A DNA stretch of 64,000 nucleotides, taken from Maribacter ulvicola (GTDB lineage: Bacteria; Bacteroidota; Bacteroidia; Flavobacteriales; Flavobacteriaceae). Under the pieces are notes generated by a model. That model saw nothing but the letters and a program-made list of their open reading frames with translations, made no database searches and was not told the origin of the DNA. Position numbers and translations under genes: made by a program. The stretch spans positions 1-64,000 of the forward strand of contig NZ_FTMA01000011.1 in NCBI RefSeq assembly GCF_900155985.1, written 5' to 3'. Shown here piece after piece: positions 46,386 to 54,502 of the stretch. How positions within the stretch are numbered: the stretch's first letter is position 1; each line of letters starts with the position of its first letter.

Positions 46386-47381
46386 TTAATTTTTACTCAA
46401 CTCTTGTATTTTTTTCAAAGCCGCTAGTCCGTGTCCACCTAATAAAGACTCTTTGGCTTTTTCAAAACCTTCTAGAGGTGTTAGGTTGTTTACCGTTGCA
46501 ATTGCAATACCGGCATTGGCACATACCACATTATTCTGTGGTTCTGTACCTTTACCTTGTAAAACATTAAGGAAAATTTGCGCAGAAGTTTCAATAGCAT
46601 CCCCGCCTACAATATCACTTTGCTTTATTTGTTTTACACCAAAATCAGATGGTTTTAGCATGCTTTCCGTATGGTTAGAAATTGTTTTGGTATTTCCTGT
46701 CAAAGAAATTTCATCATAACCATCTAAAGCATGTAGCACGGTGAAATTCTTATCGGTTTTCTGATAAAGATAGCCATACATACGAGCCAGTTCCAAATTG
46801 AAAACACCTACCATTTGGTTTTTTGGAAAAGCAGGATTCACCATAGGACCTAGCATATTAAAGAATGTTTTCACGGCTAAATCTTTACGGATGGGAGCCA
46901 CATTTTTCATAGCAGGGTGAAATAGGGGAGCGTGCAATACACAAATACCCGCTTTATCAATACATTTTTCTAAAAAGTCTGATTCATTACTGAATTTTAT
47001 CCCTAGAAATTCCATTACGTTACTACTTCCACATTTAGAAGATACACCGTAATTACCATGTTTGGTGACTTTTACACCCGCACCAGCGGTTACAAAAGAT
47101 GCTAATGTGGAAATATTAAAAGTGTCTTTACCATCACCACCTGTACCACAAAGGTCAATAGGGTTATAAGCGGATAAATCTACCGCTAAACATAAATCTA
47201 ACAAAGCATCTCTAAAGCCTTCAAGTTCTTCAATAGTTATGCTACGCATCATATAAACGGTTAAAAATGCTGCAATCTGACTGGTATTGTAATCACCTTT
47301 TGCAATATTTACCAAAATACGTTTCGCATCTTCTTTGGAAAGTATTTCGTGATTTATAAGTTTATTAAGTGTCTCTTTCAT
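46386..47381 (-). CDS. trpD: anthranilate phosphoribosyltransferase
   Basis: 331 residues. The PRPP motif GTGGDGKDTFNIST and the HGNYGVSSKCGSSNVME stretch are complete. It joins anthranilate to PRPP. The 80-base interval to trpG holds an inverted repeat. Confidence 0.97.
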   Translation of the reverse strand: MKETLNKLINHEILSKEDAKRILVNIAKGDYNTSQIAAFLTVYMMRSITIEELEGFRDALLDLCLAVDLSAYNPIDLCGTGGDGKDTFNISTLASFVTAGAGVKVTKHGNYGVSSKCGSSNVMEFLGIKFSNESDFLEKCIDKAGICVLHAPLFHPAMKNVAPIRKDLAVKTFFNMLGPMVNPAFPKNQMVGVFNLELARMYGYLYQKTDKNFTVLHALDGYDEISLTGNTKTISNHTESMLKPSDFGVKQIKQSDIVGGDAIETSAQIFLNVLQGKGTEPQNNVVCANAGIAIATVNNLTPLEGFEKAKESLLGGHGLAALKKIQELSKN

Positions 47382-47405
47382 TTTTTTAATAGTATTAAGT
47401 AGTTA

Positions 47406-47455
47406 GTATAGAGTACATAGAAGTCTTTTTTTTCTTACTACTTTGTACTTTATAC
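47406..47455. repeat. imperfect inverted repeat between trpG and trpD
   Basis: GTATAGAGTACA (47406-47417) pairs with TGTACTTTATAC (47444-47455), 12 bp with one G-U. The left flank AAGTAGT also has a complementary ACTACTT inside the loop. It does not look like a terminator for trpG because the T-run is in the loop. It may be a copy of a dispersed intergenic repeat or an RNA processing site. Confidence 0.55.
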
Positions 47456-47461
47456 CTTTTA

Positions 47462-48031
47462 CTATGCTTCAGCATTTAACCAATTCTCTAGCATTTGTTT
47501 TCCTTGTGGAGTAAGAACGGATTCTGGGTGAAATTGTACAGCACGTACATCAAATGTCTTATGACGAAGAGACATAACTTGTCCGTTTTCATCTATAGAA
47601 GTAGCCTCTAAAACTTCTGGTAAATCAGCATTCACTACCCAAGAATGGTACCTTCCTACTTCAATTTCTTTTGGTAGTCCTTCAAAAATAACATCCTCTT
47701 TGGTGATTTTTATAGAAGTGGCAATTCCGTGATATACTTTATCCAAGTTTATTAAAGAACCACCAAAAACTTCTGCAATGGCCTGTTGCCCTAAACAAAC
47801 ACCAAAAATGCTTTTGGTGGGAGCATATTTTTCTATGATTTGTTTTAACAGTCCTGCCTCATCAGGTATACCAGGACCTGGAGAGAGGACAATTTTATTA
47901 AAATGATCAACCTCTTCTAACGTAAGTTGATCGTTACGTTTTACAATAACCTTGCAACCTAATTCCTCTAAGTAATGCACTAGATTATAAGTGAAACTAT
48001 CGTAATTATCTATAACTAATATTTTCTTCAT
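47462..48031 (-). CDS. trpG: anthranilate synthase component II (glutamine amidotransferase)
   Basis: 189 residues. Class I amidotransferase: catalytic Cys in FGVCLGQQAIA, His and Glu in QFHPESV. It supplies ammonia to TrpE. In many bacteria it is shared with folate synthesis; the adjacent trpE argues for tryptophan here. It starts one base after the trpE stop. Confidence 0.96.
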   Translation of the reverse strand: MKKILVIDNYDSFTYNLVHYLEELGCKVIVKRNDQLTLEEVDHFNKIVLSPGPGIPDEAGLLKQIIEKYAPTKSIFGVCLGQQAIAEVFGGSLINLDKVYHGIATSIKITKEDVIFEGLPKEIEVGRYHSWVVNADLPEVLEATSIDENGQVMSLRHKTFDVRAVQFHPESVLTPQGKQMLENWLNAEA

Positions 48032-48032
48032 C

Positions 48033-49430
48033 TTAAATGTCTTCAGCTATTTCTAATGCCTTGGTCAAAGCGCCTAGTTTATTGTATGTTTCTTGTAATT
48101 CACTTTCAGGGTTTGATGCGGCGACCAATCCGGCGCCAGCCTGATAGTGTAATTTGTGATTTTTACTTAAAAAAGTTCTGATCATTATAGCATGATTGAA
48201 GTTCCCGGAAAAATCCATAAAACCTATAGCACCACCGTAATAACCACGGCTGGTTTTTTCATATTTTTCAATGAGTTGCATAGCCATGTGCTTTGGTGCA
48301 CCACTTAACGTACCTGCAGGGAAAGTGTCTGCTACCACTTTCATGGTTGGAATATCACTTTTCTTCATTCCGGTTACCTTAGAAACTAAGTGTATAACAT
48401 GAGAGAAAAACTGAACTTCTCTATAGTTTTCTACTTGTACAACGCTACCATTTCTACTAAGGTCGTTACGGGCAAGATCCACTAACATTACATGTTCACT
48501 GTTTTCTTTATTGTCCGTCTTCAGTTCTTTGGCAAGTTGTGCATCTTGTTCATCGTTTCCGGTTCTTTTAAATGTACCGGCAATAGGGTGAATTTCAGCT
48601 TTACCTTCGCTGACGATCAGTTGCGCTTCTGGAGAACTACCAAATATTTTAAAATCCCCATAATCAAAATAGAATAAGTATGGAGAAGGATTTACAGAAC
48701 GCAAAGCTCTATACACATTAAACTCATCACCTTTAAAACCTTGTGAAAAGCGACGGCTTAAGACCAACTGAAATACATCGCCACGTTGACAGTGTTTTTT
48801 AGCTAATTCTACATGCGCTCTATATTCTGAATCTTCTAAATTAGATTCTCTATCCCCTTCTATTTTGAAATTATAGGTAGCGAAGTTTCTAATACTTAAA
48901 AGTTGCTCTAATTCAGGTATGTTGTTTTCGGTATTGTAACAATGAGCAAAAAGGTAGGCTTCATTCTTATAATGATCAATGGCTATGATGTTTTGATAAA
49001 CGGCATAGTAAATATCCGGTATGCGAACAGAGTCATCTTTAACAGTTATATCTATATCTTCAAAATAACGAATGGCATCATAGGCCATATAGCCAAACAT
49101 ACCATTAATAATAAATTTATAGTCATTATTATCTGCCTTAAAGGTTTTACTAAAGGTGTCTATAATATCTACAACGTTTATCTCTGGTGTAATTGGAGTT
49201 TCTTCAATAACCCCATCAGGAAATTGTTTAACAATAATTTCATTTTCCACTTTAATAGAAGCAATAGGATTGCAACATATGTATGAAAAACTATTATTAT
49301 TAGCGTGATAGTCACTACTTTCTAATAAAATGCTATTAGGAAAACGGTCTCTTATTTTTAAATAAACGCTAACCGGCGTCATTGTGTCGGCAAGAATTTT
49401 TTTATGAAATGTCTTAAATTGATAGGTCAT
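48033..49430 (-). CDS. trpE: anthranilate synthase component I
   Basis: 465 residues. Chorismate-utilising enzyme with IAGTFKRTG, ELKTDNKENSEHVMLVDLAR and GAPKHMAMQLI motifs. The N-terminal SILLESSDY contains the LLES feedback site for tryptophan, so allosteric inhibition is expected. It is the first structural gene behind the attenuator at 49441-49562. Confidence 0.97.
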   Translation of the reverse strand: MTYQFKTFHKKILADTMTPVSVYLKIRDRFPNSILLESSDYHANNNSFSYICCNPIASIKVENEIIVKQFPDGVIEETPITPEINVVDIIDTFSKTFKADNNDYKFIINGMFGYMAYDAIRYFEDIDITVKDDSVRIPDIYYAVYQNIIAIDHYKNEAYLFAHCYNTENNIPELEQLLSIRNFATYNFKIEGDRESNLEDSEYRAHVELAKKHCQRGDVFQLVLSRRFSQGFKGDEFNVYRALRSVNPSPYLFYFDYGDFKIFGSSPEAQLIVSEGKAEIHPIAGTFKRTGNDEQDAQLAKELKTDNKENSEHVMLVDLARNDLSRNGSVVQVENYREVQFFSHVIHLVSKVTGMKKSDIPTMKVVADTFPAGTLSGAPKHMAMQLIEKYEKTSRGYYGGAIGFMDFSGNFNHAIMIRTFLSKNHKLHYQAGAGLVAASNPESELQETYNKLGALTKALEIAEDI

Positions 49431-49440
49431 AGATACTTTT

Positions 49441-49476
49441 ATAAAATAAAGAAGGCTTGTCGTGATGACAAGCCTT
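49441..49476 (-). terminator. trp attenuator terminator (region 3:4)
   Basis: On the minus strand AAGGCTTGTC (49476-49467) pairs perfectly with GACAAGCCTT (49461-49452), a 10-bp stem with loop ATCAC, followed by CTTTATTTTAT. The hairpin ends 11 bases before the trpE ATG. Its left arm and loop also pair with the leader's region 2 at 49511-49499, so the two structures exclude one another. Confidence 0.88.
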
Positions 49477-49498
49477 TATATAGTTTTACTACAATGAT

Positions 49499-49511
49499 GC
49501 TTTGCTCACGA
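49499..49511 (-). promoter_or_regulatory. trp antiterminator, region 2
   Basis: TCGTGAGCAAAGC pairs with GCTTGTCATCACGA (49473-49460): 12 bp including one uninterrupted run of 6, with three single-base bulges. Region 2 includes the last codons of the leader peptide (TCG TGA), so a ribosome reaching the stop would cover it and permit the terminator. Confidence 0.8.
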
Positions 49512-49562
49512 TGTTTTTCGTAAGTTGTTCCACCACCAAGAATTTGCGATTAAATTTTTCAT
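49506..49562 (-). CDS. trpL: trp operon leader peptide with three tandem Trp codons
   Basis: 18 codons: MKNLIANSWWWNNLRKTS. Codons 9-11 (49538-49530) are TGG TGG TGG. A stretch of three Trp codons is very unlikely by chance directly before trpE. The ATG follows the TATATTTG element by about six bases, so the leader is nearly leaderless, with no Shine-Dalgarno. When Trp is scarce a ribosome stalls on WWW, leaving region 2 (49511-49499) free to pair with region 3 and prevent the terminator; when Trp is plentiful the ribosome reaches the stop inside region 2 and the terminator forms. A second ATG in another frame at 49568 reads the TGGs as Leu-Val-Val and is rejected. Confidence 0.9.
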   Translation of the reverse strand: MKNLIANSWWWNNLRKTS

Positions 49563-49569
49563 TGAGCAT

Positions 49570-49600
49570 CAAATATAAAAAGGAAATTTAAACTATCAAA
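49570..49600 (-). promoter_or_regulatory. promoter of the trp operon
   Basis: On the minus strand TTTG (49600-49597), a 19-base spacer and TATATTTG (49577-49570), an exact match to the Bacteroidota -33/-7 consensus. Transcription would start near 49566-49563, within a few bases of the leader ATG. Confidence 0.85.
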
Positions 49601-49620
49601 CTTTACTTTGTCAAAAATAA

Positions 49621-49655
49621 AAATCCCTTTGAATATATCTCAAAGGGATTTTAAA
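49621..49655 (-). terminator. terminator of the marR-nitroreductase-yceI operon
   Basis: AAATCCCTTTGA pairs with TCAAAGGGATTT around a 7-base loop; on the minus strand TTTTATTTTTG follows. It separates yceI from the trp promoter. Confidence 0.92.
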
Positions 49656-49683
49656 TTGTGGTACTATAAACAACAGTGAAATT

Positions 49684-50265
49684 TTATAATGCTAGATCTA
49701 CCACTAAATCAAAATCATCATAGATAGCTTTATCGCCTAGGTCGTCAAAGAAGCTTCCAGAACCATATTTAATATCAAATTTAGTTCTATCAATCTTGAT
49801 AGTGGCAGTTGCTTTATTTTCAAACATAGAAACAACAAGTGTTACAGGTTTTGTAATACCTTTAATAGTTAAGTTTCCGGTTACGGTATATGAGTTATTG
49901 TTCATTGATTTTACAGAGGTAAATACCAATTTAGAGGTAGGGTTGTTTTCTACCCCAAAGAAATCTGCAGACTGTAAGTGTCCTTCTAATTTTTCTTTTC
50001 CTTTACCAGCTTCTAGGTCGTTAACAGTTATTGAAGTCATATCAACAACAAATTCACCGCCAGTTAAATTTTTGCCGTTCATTTCTAAATGACCAGACTT
50101 TAGGTTAATACTGCCATAATGGGATCCAGTTACTTTATACCCTTTCCATGTAACGGTGCTTTCGCTGACCTTTACTTCTTTTTTCTCTCCGTCAATAGGG
50201 GTAGATGCGGTTGCTGTAAGACCGAATACGGCAACGAATACTAAACTTAATAATGATTTTTTCAT
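49684..50265 (-). CDS. secreted YceI family protein
   Basis: 193 residues. A signal peptide (about 1-20) precedes a YceI lipocalin-like beta barrel. Motifs: VSESTVTWKGYKVTG, GHLEMNGKNLTGGEFVVDM and FDIKYGSGSFFDDLGDKAI. The fold binds isoprenoid or lipid ligands. It lies 30 bases after the nitroreductase stop, so it probably belongs to the marR operon. Confidence 0.92.
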   Translation of the reverse strand: MKKSLLSLVFVAVFGLTATASTPIDGEKKEVKVSESTVTWKGYKVTGSHYGSINLKSGHLEMNGKNLTGGEFVVDMTSITVNDLEAGKGKEKLEGHLQSADFFGVENNPTSKLVFTSVKSMNNNSYTVTGNLTIKGITKPVTLVVSMFENKATATIKIDRTKFDIKYGSGSFFDDLGDKAIYDDFDLVVDLAL

Positions 50266-50295
50266 GTTTCTAATTTTAAAATGATTGTGTTTAAT

Positions 50296-50928
50296 TTAAA
50301 TATGTGTAATAATTTGTTCTTTGGAATACCTGACCTTAGGATAATTTTGGGTAGCGTCATCTGCTGATCTATAGCCAACTGCTAAAACCACGGCAGTATT
50401 CAATCCTTTATCCGTAAGACCAAGAATTTCATTGTATTGCGCTTTGTCAAAACCTTCCATGGGGCAAGTGTCTATTTTCATTTCAGCTGCAACCGTCATT
50501 AAATTTCCTAAAACGATATAAGCTTGATTAGAAGTCCAGGAGCCTTTGAAAGTATCTGCCTGGTCTAATAAAGTTGATTTCATTGTTTGTGAAAATCCTA
50601 AAAGGTCATCTTTAGATAATCCTCTAACTGCCATAATATTTGCAATATAATCGTCTATCATGGTAGCATCAAACGTAGGTTTATTTGCTAAAACTAGAAG
50701 GTGAGATGCATCTGTTATTTGTGGTTGATCAAAAGAAGCTTTTTTTAATTTAGTTCTAATGTTTGCCTCTTCAATAACATAAAAATGGTATGGTTGAAGA
50801 CCGTATGAAGAAGCTGTTAACCTAGCTGCTTCTAACAATATTTTTAAATTCTCGCTGCTCACTTTTTTAGAGTGATCGAATTTTTTAGTGGCATAACGCC
50901 AGTTGAGTTTATTTAATAACGCCTTCAT
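50296..50928 (-). CDS. NAD(P)H-dependent nitroreductase-family oxidoreductase
   Basis: 210 residues. The opening NWRYATKKFDHSKKVS and the LEAARLTASSYGLQPYHFYV segment place it in the FMN nitroreductase (NfsB/NQR-like) family. The glycine-rich C-terminus AVVLAVGYRSADD is typical. It likely reduces quinones or nitroaromatics. marR is 8 bases upstream, and yceI follows. Confidence 0.93.
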   Translation of the reverse strand: MKALLNKLNWRYATKKFDHSKKVSSENLKILLEAARLTASSYGLQPYHFYVIEEANIRTKLKKASFDQPQITDASHLLVLANKPTFDATMIDDYIANIMAVRGLSKDDLLGFSQTMKSTLLDQADTFKGSWTSNQAYIVLGNLMTVAAEMKIDTCPMEGFDKAQYNEILGLTDKGLNTAVVLAVGYRSADDATQNYPKVRYSKEQIITHI

Positions 50929-50936
50929 TATCTTCC

Positions 50937-51383
50937 TTAAAATTTATTCAATAGTTTATTAAATTCATGTAGTTCTTTCTCCATAAAATTTTTAAGTATT
51001 CTTTTCTCTGCTTCAAAAAGTATTCCGTCAATTTTTTTTAAAACATTTAAGCCGTCTTCCGTAATTACAATTTCAACCTTGCGTCTATTTTTTAAGCAAA
51101 CATTTCTATTTACATAACCTTTTAAAATTAATTTATCGACCAAACGAGTAGTGTTGCTCATTTTGGTTACCATTCTTTCATTTATGGTAGAAAGATTAGC
51201 AGGTTTGTTATTCTGTCCCCTTAGAATCCTTAAAACATTAAATTGTTGAATAGAGACATCAAAGGGTTTTAGTACTGCTGCTATTTCTTCATCAATTTTA
51301 TTGGCAACCAATGCTATGTGAATTAGCGTCCGTTTTGCTAACGGCATCTGCTGGTTGGTTTTAATAATTTCTTCTACATTCAT
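50937..51383 (-). CDS. MarR family transcriptional regulator
   Basis: 148 residues with a winged-helix domain: FNVLRILRGQNNKPANLSTI for the recognition region, MVTKMSNTTRLVDKL as recognition helix, then wing GYVNRNVCLKNRRKVEIVIT. The first cysteine, Cys in RNVCLKNRR, could sense oxidants, but this is only inferred. It probably represses its own operon through the palindrome at 51397. Confidence 0.93.
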   Translation of the reverse strand: MNVEEIIKTNQQMPLAKRTLIHIALVANKIDEEIAAVLKPFDVSIQQFNVLRILRGQNNKPANLSTINERMVTKMSNTTRLVDKLILKGYVNRNVCLKNRRKVEIVITEDGLNVLKKIDGILFEAEKRILKNFMEKELHEFNKLLNKF

Positions 51384-51396
51384 GTTGATACAATAA

Positions 51397-51408
51397 TTGT
51401 ATATACAA
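51397..51408. promoter_or_regulatory. palindromic operator of marR
   Basis: TTGTATATACAA is a perfect 12-bp palindrome, 14 bases before the marR start. On the minus strand the octamer TACATTTG (51413-51406), a TAnnTTTG match, overlaps it, so a bound repressor would block the promoter. Confidence 0.65.
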
Positions 51409-51497
51409 ATGTATAATTATTTTTGAGTATTTGAATTTAATTATGGATTAAATATTTGTTAAATTCGTGAGAGGTATCCCAATAAAGAAAAATCGAT

Positions 51498-51505
51498 TAT
51501 TTTTG
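51498..51505 (+). promoter_or_regulatory. -7 element of the rhodanese gene
   Basis: TATTTTTG, a TAnnTTTG match, 19 bases before the ATG at 51524. No TTTG at the -33 distance. Confidence 0.35.
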
Positions 51506-51523
51506 TTGTATATAATAAATACT

Positions 51524-51832
51524 ATGGCAGATTTATCACAACAAGATTGGGAGGAACAATTAGAGAAAGATTCTAATGCGGTAATTCTCGATGTACGTAC
51601 AGAAGAAGAAATAGAAGAAGGTATTATACCTAATGCTATAAATATTGACATTTATAAAGGACAAGAGTTTGTAGCAGAGCTGGAGAAATTTGATAAAACA
51701 AAAAATTATTATGTGTATTGCAGGTCTGGTAATAGAAGTGGGCAAGCTTGTGCAATAATGAATAACCTTGGTTTTGATAAGGCATTTAACCTTCAAGGAG
51801 GTTTTATGAATTGGGAAGGGGAAACTTCCTAA
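51524..51832 (+). CDS. rhodanese-like domain protein
   Basis: 102 residues from the ATG at 51524 (the open frame begins at 51467). One rhodanese domain: LDVRTEEEIEEGIIPNAINI and the active-site loop with Cys-66 in YCRSGNRSG. It may transfer sulfur, as single-domain (PspE/GlpE-like) rhodaneses do. A terminator follows. Confidence 0.92.
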   Translation: MADLSQQDWEEQLEKDSNAVILDVRTEEEIEEGIIPNAINIDIYKGQEFVAELEKFDKTKNYYVYCRSGNRSGQACAIMNNLGFDKAFNLQGGFMNWEGETS

Positions 51833-51855
51833 TTTAATTTATTTTTAGAAAATAG

Positions 51856-51878
51856 ACCCGCTTAACGGCGGGTTTTTT
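51856..51878 (+). terminator. terminator of the rhodanese gene
   Basis: ACCCGC pairs with GCGGGT, a 6-base loop, followed by TTTTTT. It lies 24 bases past the stop. Confidence 0.85.
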
Positions 51879-51889
51879 ATTTTTATAGA

Positions 51890-53167
51890 ATGAAGGAAGA
51901 CTTACTTCATTTTATTTGGAAGTATAAAAAGTATCCCGTTAACGGACTCGTATCTACATCTAATGAGGCAATACATGTGGTTTCAACCGGTATGCACAAT
52001 CATTTAAGCGGTCCGGATTTCTTTAATGCTCAAGTAGAACTAAATGGTCAACTATGGGCAGGGAATGTAGAGATTCATGTTAAATCATCAGATTGGTACG
52101 CGCACAATCATCAAGAAGATGATAACTACAATAACGTAATTCTACATGTAGTATGGGAAGATGATGTAGCTGTTTTTAGAAAAGACGGAAGTGAAATACC
52201 TACTTTATCTTTAAAGGAATATATTCCCTTAAAAGTTTTACAAACCTATCAAAACCTCTTTGATAGTAGGAATTACAGGTTCATTAATTGTGAAAATGAG
52301 TTTAATGAAATAGATGAATTTTTAAAGAATAATTGGTTAGAACGTTTGTTCGTGGAGCGATTGGAGCAAAAATCAATTTATATTAATCAATTATTAAAAG
52401 AAACAAATAACGATTGGGAGCAAGTATTGTTTTTAATGCTTTTGAAAACTTTTGGTTCTAAAATAAATAGAGATTCATTTGTGGAAATTGGTAAATCAAT
52501 AGATTTTTCAATGATTAGAAAATTGCATAAAAAACCACTTCAACTAGAAAGTCTGTTTTTGGGGCAAGCAAATTTATTAGAAAGTACAATTGAAGGTGAT
52601 GTTTATTTCAATGATTTAAAAAAAGAATACCAATTCTTAAAACATAAGTTTAATTTAAGTCCCATTTCTAAGTCTCCAGAGTTTTTTAGGTTGAGACCCT
52701 TGAATTTTCCAACTATTAGACTTGCTCAGTTGAGTACAATTTATTCAGAAAATAATAATTTATTTCATTTGTTAATAGAGCATGAGGAACTTGATTTTTT
52801 AAAGTCATTAAAATTAGGTACAAGTGAGTATTGGGAAAATCATTTTACTTTCGGTAAGGTTGCAAAAAAAAGTAAAAAGAGATTATCGACTTCATTTATA
52901 AATTTAGTATTGATAAATACTATAATTCCTTTAAAGTTTGCGTATAACCGCTATAAAGGCGGTTTAGAAAATGATGTTTTTTTAAGAATGATGTCAAAAA
53001 TTAAAAGGGAGGAAAACAGTATTATAGTTAACTTTGGTAAGCTGGGCATAACTATGGATAATGCAAAAGACTCTCAAGCATATTTGCAGTTGTATAATAA
53101 TTATTGTGTAAATGACAAATGTTTAGATTGTGCCGTGGGTGCTTCGCTAATGAATATAAAAGTCTAA
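51890..53167 (+). CDS. DUF2851 family protein
   Basis: 425 residues. It opens with LLHFIWKYKKYP and carries HNHLSGPDFFNAQV and GNVEIHVKSSDWYAHNHQ, the hallmark of DUF2851, which is common in Bacteroidota. Several conserved His and Asp residues suggest an enzyme, but no activity is known to me. It starts an apparent operon with the PspC and channel genes (11 and 3 bases). Confidence 0.9.
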   Translation: MKEDLLHFIWKYKKYPVNGLVSTSNEAIHVVSTGMHNHLSGPDFFNAQVELNGQLWAGNVEIHVKSSDWYAHNHQEDDNYNNVILHVVWEDDVAVFRKDGSEIPTLSLKEYIPLKVLQTYQNLFDSRNYRFINCENEFNEIDEFLKNNWLERLFVERLEQKSIYINQLLKETNNDWEQVLFLMLLKTFGSKINRDSFVEIGKSIDFSMIRKLHKKPLQLESLFLGQANLLESTIEGDVYFNDLKKEYQFLKHKFNLSPISKSPEFFRLRPLNFPTIRLAQLSTIYSENNNLFHLLIEHEELDFLKSLKLGTSEYWENHFTFGKVAKKSKKRLSTSFINLVLINTIIPLKFAYNRYKGGLENDVFLRMMSKIKREENSIIVNFGKLGITMDNAKDSQAYLQLYNNYCVNDKCLDCAVGASLMNIKV

Positions 53168-53178
53168 TTTTATAAGCC

Positions 53179-53406
53179 ATGAACGTATTTTATAAATTAC
53201 TGCACTATTTTCAACAAAGGGGATTTGAGGTTTGTGGTCGAATAGCTGAGCGGTTAGGCATAAGGGCAAGGGTGGTTAGAACATCGTTTATTTACCTCAC
53301 ATTTGTAACGGTTGGTTTTGGATTTGCGCTCTATTTGTTCTTAGCTTTTTGGCTTAGAATAAAAGACTTGATTTATACGAAACGAAATTCAGTTTTTGAT
53401 CTTTAG
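53179..53406 (+). CDS. PspC domain protein
   Basis: 75 residues. The N-terminal FEVCGRIAERLGIRARVVR is the PspC-type motif, followed by one membrane helix (about 36-58). PspC proteins act in phage-shock-like envelope responses; the usual pspA partner is absent here. Confidence 0.85.
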   Translation: MNVFYKLLHYFQQRGFEVCGRIAERLGIRARVVRTSFIYLTFVTVGFGFALYLFLAFWLRIKDLIYTKRNSVFDL

Positions 53407-53409
53407 GAT

Positions 53410-54417
53410 ATGATGCAATTATTTAGGTCTAAAATATACTTGGCTTTGACCTTGATGCTATTGGTTTTGGCTTTTGGTGTTTTGGGATATCGTTTTGTGG
53501 CAGATTACTCTTGGGTAGACGCACTATACATGACCATTATTACAGTGACCACTGTTGGTTTTTCAGAGGTCAGGCCAATGGGACCTGAAGGTAAGATATT
53601 TACTATTATACTTATTGTTACAAGTGTTTTTATTGTAGGTTTTGCCATATCAATAGTTACGGAGTATTTGCTCTCCAGAAATTCATTAGAACTGCTTAAA
53701 AAGAAAAAAATGAAGAATGCTATCGCGAATTTAAAACATCATATAATTGTCTGTGGTTATGGTAGAAATGGTATGCAGGCTGCTGAAAGACTAAAAGCAT
53801 ATAAAAGACCATTTGTGGTTATAGAAAGGGATAAAGAGGTCATAGAGCGGTTTGAAGAAGATGTATTGTTTATAGAAGGGGATGCAAACGACGATGATGT
53901 ATTGTTAGAAGCCGGTATTGAGCGCGCTCAGTATTTAATAGCTACGCTGCCAGATGATGCTGCCAATCTTTTTGTGGTGCTGTCCGCTAGGCAAATGAAA
54001 AAAAATCTTTTTATCATCAGTAGGGCGTCTTTGGTCAATTCTCAAAAAAAATTGTTTTTAGCAGGCGCTAATAAAGTGATCATGCCAGATAAGATTGGTG
54101 GCGATCACATGGCATCGTTAGTAGTCATGCCGGATCTTATTACTTTCATGGATAAGCTATCTTTGGAAGGGGAGAATACAACTAACCTGGAAGAAGTGGC
54201 AATTGAAGATTTTTCTAATCAGATAGATTGTAATTCGTTGAGAGATTTAGATTTGCGAAGAAAAACTGGATGTACGATAATAGGATATATCTCGCCAAAT
54301 GGAGAATACATTATTAACCCAGAGGCAGATATGAAACTGCAGCCAAAAAGTAAGGTAATAGTATTAGGTAGACCTGAGCAAATTAAGAAATTGAACAAAA
54401 TGTTCCATATAGAATAA
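53410..54417 (+). CDS. potassium channel with cytoplasmic TrkA-N (RCK) domain
   Basis: 335 residues. Two membrane helices (about 9-29 and 65-88) surround a pore loop with the filter TTVGFSEV (Thr-48 to Val-54), in place of the classic TVGYG. An RCK domain follows with the Rossmann motif GYGRNG (116-121) and a C-terminal TrkA-C region. It may gate K+ by nucleotide binding. It lies 3 bases after the PspC gene. Confidence 0.9.
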   Translation: MMQLFRSKIYLALTLMLLVLAFGVLGYRFVADYSWVDALYMTIITVTTVGFSEVRPMGPEGKIFTIILIVTSVFIVGFAISIVTEYLLSRNSLELLKKKKMKNAIANLKHHIIVCGYGRNGMQAAERLKAYKRPFVVIERDKEVIERFEEDVLFIEGDANDDDVLLEAGIERAQYLIATLPDDAANLFVVLSARQMKKNLFIISRASLVNSQKKLFLAGANKVIMPDKIGGDHMASLVVMPDLITFMDKLSLEGENTTNLEEVAIEDFSNQIDCNSLRDLDLRRKTGCTIIGYISPNGEYIINPEADMKLQPKSKVIVLGRPEQIKKLNKMFHIE

Positions 54418-54502
54418 TCATCTTTATATCATATATATTTGATTGCATCCATTATTTTTATGATATTGCTAGATAAACTAACTCAAAATAAACTTTAAAC
54501 CT

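Noticed and set aside
49490-49568. Alternative leader ORF from the ATG at 49568 (26 codons)
   Set aside because: It reads the TGG run as Leu-Val-Val and has no link to tryptophan; the next-frame ORF with WWW fits the attenuator.
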